Part shown: piece after piece, positions 1 through 12,100 of the stretch
How the letters are laid out: each line of letters begins with the position of its first letter
Position numbering within the stretch: the stretch's first letter is position 1
Made by a program: the position numbers and the translations under genes
Source: Erythrocercus mccallii
Lineage: Eukaryota > Chordata > Aves > Passeriformes > Dicruridae
Direction of reading: 5' to 3'
Assembly (NCBI GenBank): GCA_013397435.1
Contig: VZRG01002092.1
Span: 31,075 to 95,074, forward strand
DNA length: 64,000 bases
The notes under the pieces: model-generated
Told to the model about the DNA's origin: nothing
The model's database searches: none
Seen by the model: the letters and a program-made list of their open reading frames with translations, nothing else

Positions 1-126
1 TCATCCCCTACCTCATCTTCCTCTTCACCTGCGGGATCCCCGTGTTCCTCCTGGAGACGGCGCTGGGGCAGTACACGAGCCAGGGAGGGGTGACGGCCTG
101 GAGGAAGATCTGCCCCCTCTTTGAAG
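1..126 (+). CDS. SLC6A13: SLC6A13 exon encoding TM2 (5' cut by window)
   Basis: The frame starts at base 3 and ends one base into a codon before GTGAGT. The matching SLC6A12 exon is 135 nt, so nine bases are missing at the window edge. It encodes TM2 and the first intracellular loop (ETALGQYTSQGGVTAWRK). It is 97.6% identical at nucleotide level to the SLC6A12 copy, far more than the neighbouring exons. Confidence 0.95.
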
Positions 127-3100
127 GTGAGTGCAGGAGGCTGGGAGGGCACAGCGAGGTGGGGGTGAGCAGAGAGGGCTCTCCCCACAGCCTGGATTGT
201 TTTGCACCTCCACACATCCCCTGCCCACCTGCCTGAGAGGCCATTGGCTGCCCCCTTTCCAAAATCCTGCTGGAAAAATGCATCACCTTCACCAAAAGTT
301 CTCATTGTTACATTGCATCCCAGCTTCCTTCTTCATGGCCACGGCTTTGGCCGGGAGCTTTGTGCCCAAACAAGGTTGTTCTCTAAGGTAAATGGGGAAG
401 ATGCCGCTGGTGGTTATGAGGAACCTAAAGCATGCTGCTGGGTTTATTTTAAGTTGACACTCTGTCATCTCTGTGAGCTTGCAGGTGGCATAAAACCTTA
501 CTGGTGAAAGTGTCAGCTCTCCTCATGAATTGTTAGTAGTCAGATCCTCTGTTTCTAGCACTGTTTCATCACAGTTATCCAGCCTCAAGCCAAGTTCCAT
601 GATTTGTCTGACAGTCACAGTTGCCTCCTCCTTATGTGCCAAAACCTTTACATGCTTCTCCAGTGCCTCCCAGAGAAGGCGTGCAGTGTTGATATAAGAG
701 CTTCCCAAATAGATGTGAAAAGGGAAAGTGAAAAATATTACCAAATGAATTTTGTTAGAAGAGATGTGGCTCAGCAGGTGCCGCACCATTCTGTGTGTCT
801 GCCCCTTTGGGTGGTATTCCAGCCATAGCCTGCCCAGCCCCTGCTCAGCTCCCTCCCGCTGCCACCCTGAGCCCAGGGGGGCTGTGGCAGGGCAGCAGGG
901 AGGGCGTGCCCGGGCCCTGTCTGGATGCCCACTGCTGTGGCACAGTGCCTTTGGGCAGGGGACGGTGGCCCTGGTGGCCACCCCGGTGACGCCGATCCTG
1001 CGGCACACTCCAAAGGCAGAGCAGCAGGCACAGGCACTGGGTGAGCGGCTCCCCCGGGGAATGCTGTTCCTGTCCCCTGCCTGTGGGTCACCTGCCTTCG
1101 GGGCTCGCTCTCTGCAGGAATTGGCTACGCCTCGCAGGTCATCGTCATTCTGCTCAACTTCTACTACATCATTGTCCTGGCCTGGGCCTTGTTTTATCTC
1201 TTCAGTTCCTTCACCATTGACCTCCCCTGGGGCAGCTGTGACCACGAGTGGAACACAGGTGGGTGTGGAGCCCTCTCGCTGTCCTCCAGCAGATCCCAGC
1301 CGAGGGAAACCTGCAGCTGCCCAGGGCCAAGCCTCAGGAGAGTCTCTTGCTCCTGTATGGGTGGGACACAGGGTTTGGGGCGCTGGGTCACTGCAGTGCT
1401 GTTGGCACTTCTGTGGGAGAGGCTTGGCTGATCTCAGTCTTGGCTAGAGAGCACCGGTGCTGTGCGGTGGTGACCTCCCTGCTCTGGCCTCCAGCTAACA
1501 TAGGTGCCCTCCCTGGCAGCTTTCAGTCCTGTTCTGTGTGTTAGCTACAGACCCAGNGCTGATCAGGACCGTACCCGCTGGAAGGAAAAATTAAATGCTG
1601 TCATCTGAAGTGTCCTAGATTTCTTGCCAGCCATTCTATAGAAGGGATTTCTTTTTGTGCATCCTTGGGACTATACAAAGCTTGTCCCAGAGTCAATGTC
1701 AGTGAGTCTCACCACTGTGGATGGACAGGGAGGGATTTTTCAGCTCCTCTGGTGCTCCGAGCACTGCTGCTCACAGTTCTCCTCTCTCTGGGCCTTTCCT
1801 GCAGAGAACTGCCTGGAGCTCCAGAAGGGGAACTCCACGCTCAATGTGACCAGTGAAAACGCCACGTCCCCGGTCATCGAGTTCTGGGAGTAAGTGAAGG
1901 AAGGCCTGGACACCCCTTTCCTCTCAGGCAGAATTGCCCTGGGCAGGGGACAAACTGCAGTGGCTCGTGCTGTTAACCCACCCTTGCCAGAAGAGGACAC
2001 AAGGGGGGAAGCTGGGCAGGGCAGAGTGAAGGCTCTCAGGGGCAGCCCAGTCAAGGTTAACTGCTCTGCACCCATGGTGTTGCTCTGGAGGTGTGCTGGC
2101 ATGCCTCAGAGCCACCTCATTTTGTCCTTCTCTGATGCTTTGCTCCTGTCCCTCTGGACCTTTTGGCCTTTTTGGTCCCGCTGGTCTCTTTCCTTTGAAT
2201 CCACGCTGCTGTGTGATGCCAGCGTGTTCCCAGGAGGCTCTGGCATGGTGGTGGTGACTTTGGTATGTGCACTGGTCTTATCCCAGAAACAGAAAAAGTG
2301 ATGTTTTCCCTATAGGGCAGCTAATATGCAAGTTCTGCTGAGGAGAGAAACTCAACCAAAATCGAAACAGAGAGTGCTAGGGTCAGACGACTTCACACTG
2401 AAATTCAGTCCCTCGTGTTCATTGTTCTCTCCCTGTGTTAGTTACCCTGAGGTACAGAGTAGCTTTCTATATGTCACAAAGACACAGGTCTGTTGGCTTA
2501 GGATCTCTGATGAGCCTCAGCAGGCTGAGTTCAGCCCTGAGCCCTGGCAGAATGCCTGCAGGGAACCCCTGTGCTGCCCCCGTGCATTTCCCTTGTGTTT
2601 GCAGGGATGGAGGGTTCTGTCCTCACCTACCCATGGGGGTAGATGGAGCACACACACAGCTCCCCTGGGGCTTCCTCAGCTCAGCACAGGGGCACTGCTT
2701 TTAGACTTCAACGTTTTTAAATTTTCTTTCTCTCCTGTGTGCTCCCTGAGCCTGTGCTCTCCCTCTGCCTGTTGCTCACAAGTGATTAGATGGTGGCCTT
2801 CGCTTTTCCTGTGGCTGAACACGGGAAAAGTTGTTGTTTCCATCACTGCTGTGACTATCCCTGTGTAACTGGGGAATAAGCAGCATGGGATTGGAAATTT
2901 CCATTGTCCATTGCTTCCGATGCAGCATCTGTTCCTGCCCTCCCTGGGCAGGGAGGTGGGAGGCCAGCATTTCTCTGAGGAGCTCTGACCTGCCAGTGGG
3001 CTGATGGCACACTCCCCAGGTCTCTGCTGGCTGCAGTACAGCACCCAGTTAGTTCCAGTCCGGTGGCACCCTTTGCACTGGTTAGAGTCCACATCCTTGG

Positions 3101-6100
3101 AAGCAAGCAAAGAGCAACGTGACAAAGCGTATCTGAGAGAGCAGTGTGATTTTTCCAACCCTGCTCTCACCCCCTCAGTCTGCTGCAAGGCTGTGGGGCA
3201 AGGAGGGCAGCGGTGTGCCTTAGACACGGGTTCCCCAGCAGCACCTTTATTTTTGGGATCGTTGCTGTCTTTTGCAACAGGTGAATGTTGTTGCTGGGCT
3301 TCGGCGTGGTTCAAGTCCCTCTCTGCCTGTCTCAGGCCTGGGTTTCTGGGACTGCACCCTGGGGTTTCGCATTCGGGCTCAGCTGTGTGGTGTAGGAAAT
3401 GGAGGAGGATGAGTCCTTACTTTTTTAAGTGTTGAGGAGGATTTGACATACACGTGACATGGAAGGGCTGCTATTATCTGACCTCATGGACCAAGGTGCA
3501 CAAAGCTCGGGATTTTATCTCCACACGGGCTGCAGGGGGATGCTCTAGGTGGCCTCTTCTGACTGTGCAGTGGGGGTTATGGAGGTCTTGGTTGGGTCCT
3601 AGTCACAGAATGGGATGCTATGCTGCTCTGCGTCCTGAGGTCAGTAACGTGGCTGCCTCAAAAGAGACAAGTGTGCTGTGGAGATGGGGTTGGACAGCGT
3701 TGCTTCTTGGGAGGTCCTGCTGGATCCTGCACGGTAAGTGCAGTGTATCCCTCACTTTGAGGATTGGAGCATGTCAGAAATGTAGGTGAACTTTCTGTGT
3801 CCATGTGTGACCTGCCAGGCTGGCAGTGTTTTTCAGAGAAGGGCACTGCTTAATTCCTCCGAGGCTTTCAGCTCAGACCTGAACCTTGTTAGTAAGGCAG
3901 CTTTTCTCCCCAAAGCCATCAGGCACTGAGGAGGCGGTGAGAACCAGCATGGTGCTGGGAACATTGCTGGCCAGCATCAGTGACCCCTGCATGTTCCTTT
4001 GCTTCCCCCCCACGCAGGAGGCGAGTGCTAAAGATTTCTGATGGCATCCAGCACCTGGGTGGTCTTCGCTGGGAGCTGGCTCTGTGTCTCCTGCTGGCCT
4101 GGATCATCTGCTACTTCTGCATCTGGAAAGGGGTCAAGTCCACAGGCAAGGTGAGCCCTTGGTTCAGGTCAAGCCTCTTCCCTTGGTGCCAGCACTGGTT
4201 CTGCTCACTTTTTATAGCTTCAGAGAGGTCCCTGAGGTCCCCTGGGGAGCCCCTGTCTGCATAAGCTGGCAGGAGCCTGTAGGGCTCGGTGTGCAGCAGG
4301 AGTGTGAGCCAGGCTCCGTGCTTTTGGGTAGGAAGGGATTGGAGCACTGAGGCCTCTCAGAGCATTGACTTCCCAGGTGTATATCCCCACCTAGTCCCTC
4401 TCCATCCGCAGGCCCAGGAGACCCTGCAGTCTTCCTCTGTATGGGGTGATTGCACGTTCCCTTCCTTCCCACCACAGTGTGAGCAAGCAGCATGTTTTTG
4501 CCTCTGCTGGCAAGTGCAGCTGGAAAATCTTCAAATTCATCAGATATAAACAAAGGTAACTGTGATGGCCCCAAAGGGCTCTCTGCCTCAGCACCATAGG
4601 AGTTGTCTTTTTGTGCTTTTTTTTTGTCCCAGCTCTTCCTACAGTTGCTTATGTTCTCCAGGAATAAAGGTCTCCTTTTTCTTTCCCCACACTAGTCACC
4701 ACAGAGTTATTTCTTTGAATGTTTTGGGGAAGAACTGGTGTGACTGTCCAGCTCCATTCCACACTGTCTGTTACAGAGTGTGCCACTCTCATTTGCACTG
4801 ACCCCATTACTCAGTTTCTGCTACCGCCTCCTGACCCCATTCCCAGCCAGCTTGGTCTGGAGCCAGCAAGAGCAGATGGAAATGAAAAGGTTTAGTGTGT
4901 TTCCTCAATGGTGTCTTCTCTGCGTCTCTTGAACAAGCCATCATGTGTGATGGGCTGTAGATTTTAGCTGCACCCGTTTCCATCAAGTTGATGGCATGGA
5001 TGTTAGCAGTTTCTCTTGCTTCCAGAATGGTCTGGGATTATGAAACATGACAGCGAAATCAAGCGACTTGCAGGGATGACATTTTCTGGTTACCATAGAG
5101 TAACATTAGAAGAAAAGAGCAACTGCTTGCTGTGGTGGCCTGGTAAAAGAAAACAGAGGCGGTCTAATAACAGCAAATATATATACTAAGGTACAGCAAA
5201 CGTGATGTGGGAAATCCTGAGAACAAATTCTGTCCATTTTAGATACAACTGCTCAGTCAAATGCAAGTGATGTTTAGCAAAAAGTACTAGTGATAGTGAG
5301 AGCTTGAAAACAGAAACCTTCTTTCAGTGAAGCAACAGTGTCCATAGGTTTATCAACCCTCCACGCATTTCATAATCTGGCTAAGATGTTGGCTGTGGGA
5401 ATATAACCCCACTGGGAAAGAAATATTCCTTAATTCTGAGGATTTGCCTGCGGAGGGTCAAACAGACTGAGCTGAAATCAGCTCAGATCAGCAGTGGTTC
5501 TCACCCTCCAGCACAGGGGCTGCCTGACCCCAGGAGCGCTCCCACAGGCAGGAGGTTGTCACAGATGGAACCACTTTGCCGAGGCGTGTGGATCAGATTC
5601 AAATAAAACCCTGGATGTTGTTGACCAGCATGTGACAGAACGATCACACTGATCCCGGCAAGGTTCCTAGTGATGTAGTTAGTCCTAACAATGCCCAAAA
5701 AATAAAAAAGATTGGGTCTCAGCCAAGCACTGAGTAATATCTCATTGGATCCAGATGTTCCTGTTGTTAGGTAGAAGTTTGGCAATCTTAATCCGGCAAA
5801 ACGTTCTCCAAATTCAGGCCTCTGCTCTCGTTTGGAGGCGTGAGTGACTGTGCAGTGAAAAGCTTATCACACTGATTCACACAGGCTGTAAAGCACATAG
5901 GAGGTTACCAAAATGTGAATCCAAATTATATGCCAGACAAATACCAGTTTGGACCCTGAGCTCCTAAAACTGATGTTATTTAGAAATTAGGCCAAGAATG
6001 TGCAACCTGGCATCCTGGAAGAACGTGCCCTAAGGTTCCAAAGGGAATGAATTGTTTTTATGATCTTTGTTTTTAATCTTGCTTTCATGGGCTGAGAAAG

Positions 6101-9100
6101 CTTAAACTTGCATCCTGTTACTTCCTGAAGAAAGACACTGGTCGTGTGGTAAATACAGTGATGATGGTTAAACTTGCAGGACCTGCAGGTTTGATTTACT
6201 GTCAGTGTACAGCTCTAAGTCAGAGGCTCCTTGAAAATCTGAGATTGTGGGGAGTGATGGCATTTACTTGTGCTGAGGGATCCTGTCCTTGGTTTCTACA
6301 GTGTTCAAGATGCAGATTCAGAGGGACAGGGATGAACCTGCTCCAGACATCTCAGGCAATCCAGAGCCTCAGCAAGGAGATATTTTTCGCTGATCTCTGT
6401 GTCAGTGTTATCCATGACTGCTGAGATCCATAGAGCAGGGCACATGAAATGTGTGGAAGACTTGGAGCTGCAGATAGAGATTATAGTCTAGTATTGTTTT
6501 TTTTCAAGGATGTGATATCTTTCAAATCCTGTCCTGCAATACAAAACTGAATCACTGGAGAGTGTGTGTCCTGACCTGGGGGAGGACTCGCAGAATCAGA
6601 TGCTTTGGACATTGCTTTATTCAGATGGAGTCTATCAGAGTGGATCCAGAAAACAAAATCTCTATTTGAATCACTACTCAGATCATAAAGATTACCCAGA
6701 GGCAGAGCAGAAGTGGTCATACTGTCCAGGGAAATGATATGCTTGTTCTCAGTAGGATGTCCCCTAGTGCAGAAACCGCGAAAGATGACTCACAGCCTGT
6801 GAGTCCCACTAAGAGATGGTGGGCTTTAGGTGGATTTTAAAGCAGCTTATTCCGGATGGATGGGCAGGTGTGAGAAATGGATCACTTCACATCATTACAT
6901 TTGGCACTTTCTCCAGAGATGAGCTCTCCAGTGCACAACTGCCAGAGCTGAGAAAAGAGCTGTAGGGTAGCGTTCAGGTGAAGCATGCTGATGCAAGTCC
7001 TCACTCAGCACGTCCACACAGGAAAAACCTGAAGAAGCAACATTTCTTTTTCTGGCCTAGCATGATAATGAACAACCTCTTCTCAAGGTGGTCAATAATT
7101 CTTTAAGGTGTGGAAGCAACGCAGAAGGATTAATCACATTACTTGAATTGTTGAGGAGGTTGCGTGAGCTCTCCAATCAGTTTGTGTGGGAAACAGACTG
7201 CAACGTGGTGTCGTTGTGGCATGCTAAAGCAGTTAGCCTGAACAGTCCTGAAAGTACTCTGGTAGTCCCCAGACCGAGTGTCACATTTACCAGAGGTGAA
7301 GTCCCTGAAAGGATTAGCTGACACTGGTTTCCAGCCTTCCCCCAAGGGATGTAGCTCCTTCGCTAGAGGAGAAGGATTCTAACCCTACCTGAGTATGTCT
7401 GCAGCGCTCATGGGGCTAGTGGCAGAAGAAGCAAGAGGACCCGTGTTCTAGGTCGTGTTTGGGTCTGCATCCTTGGTGGCAATTCCGAGGCGTGCAGCCC
7501 TGCTGTGCCTGAAATGCCCACGGTCTCTGATTGAACTGGGGTCACTCAGAGGCACTGAGTCACCGCAGTGAGAAGGGCTGAGCGCAACCCCTTTGCCACT
7601 TCCAGCTCTGAGCTGGGGACCCCCAGCATTGTCCCTGGTGGTTCTTCAGTGGCAACCATGTTTCAGGGCATTGCCTGCACACCCCTTCACCCTTGCCACT
7701 AAACGCCATGGAGAAGAGACTGTCTGTGTGTCAGACTCTGTTTGGAGTAGGGATGTGAGGATGGATACTTGGGGCAGCTCCTTCTGTGATGCGTGTGGAT
7801 ATTACACCACTGGCTTCAGTAGACTCACTCTGACTCCCACCTGCTGACAGCCTGGCTCAGGGTCTCAGGATCGCTTCTAGACCTAGAAAGGTTTCCTCTG
7901 GCTCCAGATGTGCAGTGGCATGTCATCAGTCTCCTGAGTGCATTTTAAAACACCTTTGCTTCTGCAGCAGGAGACAGAAGGTGCTCAGCCAAGCAGCCTG
8001 ACCTGTCCCCTGCCCACCTCTCCCAGCCTGGGGCTCAGTGCTGTGCTGCTGGCTGGCACCGTGTGCTCTGGCACGTGCTGCTCTCTCACACTTGTCGCTT
8101 CCTGCTCCTCCCAGGTGGTTTATTTCACGGCCACGTTCCCATACGTCATGCTGATTGTTCTGCTGATCAGGGGAGTCTCCTTACCTGGGGCATCCCAGGG
8201 AATCCTCTTTTACCTTTATCCAGACATCAGTCGCCTTGGGGACCCTCAGGTAAGGTGGAGGGGGGAATGAACGGCTAAGCTGTGCTTGCATGGATTCCTC
8301 TGTCAGCCCTCACTCTCTCCTTTTTGTTTTCCTACTCTCTTGCTTCCAGTTTCCTCTTTCTGACCCCTCTTTTCCCTGTGGCCATAAGACAGAGCTGTGA
8401 TATTGGTTTGTTTTCTGATAGTCCCTGCTCTCTTACCCTCCAGTGCTGTTCCCATATTTTCCTGTCTGAGTTGAGTCTGAATTGCTCAGGGGTGTGGGCA
8501 GTGGGGATTTAATCCTTTATCGTGAGTGGTGCAAGCTATCNATGATCTTTGTTTTTAATCTTGCTTTCATGGGCTGAGAAAGCTTAAACTTGCATCCTGT
8601 TACTTCCTGAAGAAAGACACTGGTCGTGTGGTAAATACAGTGATGATGGTTAAACTTGCAGGACCTGCAGGTTTGATTTACTGTCACTGTACAGCTCTAA
8701 ATCAGAGGCTCCTTGAAAATCTGAGACCGTGGGGAGCGATGGCATTTACTTGTGCTGAGGGATCCTGTCCTTGGTTTCTACAGTGTTCAAGATGCAGATT
8801 CAGAGGGACAGGGATGAACCTGCTCCAGACATCTCAGGCAATCCAGAGCCTCAGCAAGGAGATATTTTTCGCTGATCTCTGTGTCAGTGTTATCCATGAC
8901 TGCTGAGATCCATAGAGCAGGGCACATGAAATGTGTGGAAGACTTGGAGCTGCAGATAGAGATTATAGTCTAGTATTGTTTTTTTTCAAGGATGTGATAT
9001 CTTTCAAATCCTGTCCTGCAATACAAAACTGAATCACTGGAGAGTGTGTGTCCTGACCTGGGGGAGGACTCGCAGAATCAGATGCTTTGGACATTGCTTT

Positions 9101-12100
9101 ATTCAGATGGAGTCTATCAGAGTGGATCCAGAAAACAAAATCTCTATTTGAATCACTACTCAGATCATAAAGATTACCCAGAGGCAGAGCAGAAGTGGTC
9201 ATACTGTCCAGGGAAATGATATGCTTGTTCTCAGTAGGATGTCCCCTAGTGCAGAAACCGCGAAAGATGACTCACAGCCTGTGAGTCCCACTAAGAGATG
9301 GTGGGCTTTAGGTGGATTTTAAAGCAGCTTATTCCGGATGGATGGGCAGGTGTGAGAAATGGATCACTTCACATCATTACATTTGGCACTTTCTCCAGAG
9401 ATGAGCTCTCCAGTGCACAACTGCCAGAGCTGAGAAAAGAGCTGTAGGGTAGCGTTCAGGTGAAGCATGCTGATGCAAGTCCTCACTCAGCACGTCCACA
9501 CAGGAAAAACCTGAAGAAGCAACATTTCTTTTTCTGGCCTAGCATGATAATGAACAACCTCTTCTCAAGGTGGTCAATAATTCTTTAAGGTGTGGAAGCA
9601 ACGCAGAAGGATTAATCACATTACTTGAATTGTTGAGGAGGTTGCGTGAGCTCTCCAATCAGTTTGTGTGGGAAACAGACTGCAACGTGGTGTCGTTGTG
9701 GCATGCTAAAGCAGTTAGCCTGAACAGTCCTGAAAGTACTCTGGTAGTCCCCAGACCGAGTGTCACATTTACCAGAGGTGAAGTCCCTGAAAGGATTAGC
9801 TGACACTGGTTTCCAGCCTTCCCCCAAGGGATGTAGCTCCTTCGCTAGAGGAGAAGGATTCTAACCCTACCTGAGTATGTCTGCAGCGCTCATGGGGCTA
9901 GTGGCAGAAGAAGCAAGAGGACCCGTGTTCTAGGTCGTGTTTGGGTCTGCATCCTTGGTGGCAATTCCGAGGCGTGCAGCCCTGCTGTGCCTGAAATGCC
10001 CACGGTCTCTGATTGAACTGGGGTCACTCAGAGGCACTGAGTCACCGCAGTGAGAAGGGCTGAGCGCAACCCCTTTGCCACTTCCAGCTCTGAGCTGGGG
10101 ACCCCCAGCATTGTCCCTGGTGGTTCTTCAGTGGCAACCATGTTTCAGGGCATTGCCTGCACACCCCTTCACCCTTGCCACTAAACGCCATGGAGAAGAG
10201 ACTGTCTGTGTGTCAGACTCTGTTTGGAGTAGGGATGTGAGGATGGATACTTGGGGCAGCTCCTTCTGTGATGCGTGTGGATATTACACCACTGGCTTCA
10301 GTAGACTCACTCTGACTCCCACCTGCTGACAGCCTGGCTCAGGGTCTCAGGATCGCTTCTAGACCTAGAAAGGTTTCCTCTGGCTCCAGATGTGCAGTGG
10401 CATGTCATCAGTCTCCTGAGTGCATTTTAAAACACCTTTGCTTCTGCAGCAGGAGACAGAAGGTGCTCAGCCAAGCAGCCTGACCTGTCCCCTGCCCACC
10501 TCTCCCAGCCTGGGGCTCAGTGCTGTGCTGCTGGCTGGCACCGTGTGCTCTGGCACGTGCTGCTCTCTCACACTTGTCGCTTCCTGCTCCTCCCAGGTGG
10601 TTTATTTCACGGCCACGTTCCCATACGTCATGCTGATTGTTCTGCTGATCAGGGGAGTCTCCTTACCTGGGGCATCCCAGGGAATCCTCTTTTACCTTTA
10701 TCCAGACATCAGTCGCCTTGGGGACCCTCAGGTAAGGTGGAGGGGGGAATGAACGGCTAAGCTGTGCTTGCATGGATTCCTCTGTCAGCCCTCACTCTCT
10801 CCTTTTTGTTTTCCTACTCTCTTGCTTCCAGTTTCCTCTTTCTGACCCCTCTTTTCCCTGTGGCCATAAGACAGAGCTGTGATATTGGTTTGTTTTCTGA
10901 TAGTCCCTGCTCTCTTACCCTCCAGTGCTGTTCCCATATTTTCCTGTCTGAGTTGAGTCTGAATTGCTCAGGGGTGTGGGCAGTGGGGATTTAATCCTTT
11001 ATCGTGAGTGGTGCAAGCTATCCCTCCTGTTTCCTGGGGAGGCTCCTCTGGCTCCAGAGGTAACCAGACGGTGCTTGGGGTGCCACTTTGCACCGTGCCA
11101 GCAGCTTGTGGGGGTGAGCCCTGCTCCTGGCATTTATGCTCCTTCTTCCTTGGGAAGCAGCCCAGGTGCATGGATGGTGGGAGCCACGGCACGCTGCAGC
11201 AGCAGTCCCTGGGTCCTGGCTGCCTTCCTCTCCTTCCCATCCCTGGTGAGAAATTCCTGCCTGTTTGACAGGAGGGTCAGTGCCCAACTGCTGCTTTTAA
11301 TCTCTTTGGGACAAGTTCTTCCACGTTAAATCCTGGCTCCAGCTGAGCTGCTGTGCCAGCCTTTGTGTGAAGGTGTTTCCAAAGGAGATTAAAGGGTGCC
11401 TGCCTGGAAAATAGGCCAGCAAAACCCTTGGTAACCCCATGAACTCCTCTGGCCTAGCAGCAGTGCTGCCTCGGTTATGAATGTTGTGAATGGAAGGTGA
11501 GCGCTGGTGGCCCTGGGGCAGGAGCTGCTCCCTCGGCATGGAGGTGCAGCAAGGCACAGGAGGGCGTGAGGACAGCTCTGTCTGTGCTGTGCTTGTGTCT
11601 CTGTTTGCACTGATGAGGTGCAAGAGACTTCTGAAATGAAATAATGTTTTTGAGCAGTGCTCCTCATCTGGAAAGTTCTGTTGTTACCATGGCTGTGTTG
11701 CCCAGGGGACCGAGCCTCATGGTTGGTTCTGGCTGTGTCCTCATTAGGTCTGTCCTGGCAAACCTTTTCAATTGCAGCCTGTGCTTTAGAAGCAAGGCTT
11801 CCTTCCAGCCTAGATAATGCTGGCAGAAAGGCAGAGAAACCCTTCAAAGTAAGAGGATGGCTCTGAACCAGGGGAGGAAACCTCTGCTGAACCAAGGGGG
11901 CAAAACTTGCTTCTCTCTGCCCACTCCACTTTCCCCAATGAATGCTTTGCACCTGAGGGAGAAAAGCAGGATTTGCCAGCAATGATTGCCTTCCTTTAGC
12001 GTGTTTTAACCATCTTACTGAACTGTGTACAGGGCTTGAGTCTTCTCTCGTGTCTTCCCATCAGAGAGGGAAGGGTTAGTGCCCCAAGCCCCAGGTGTGT

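Larger units (their letters stand above)
127..4017 (+). other. SLC6A13 introns between TM2, TM3, EL2 and TM4 exons
   Basis: Three introns (127-1117, 1259-1804, 1890-4017). I see no RNA gene, recognisable repeat or second gene. Open frames here, including a 240-codon minus-strand one overlapping the TM3 exon, lack family features. One ambiguous base is at 1557. Confidence 0.7.

Noticed and set aside
523..1245. 240-codon minus-strand open frame
   Set aside because: It is antisense to the SLC6A13 TM3 exon and its flanking intron and shows no family features.
5590..5610. AATAAA as an LTR or gene poly(A) signal
   Set aside because: No LTR ends, exon or coding sequence accompany it.
11389..11982. 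197-codon minus-strand open frame in SLC6A13 intron
   Set aside because: No recognisable motif, signal or membrane segment; compatible with chance.
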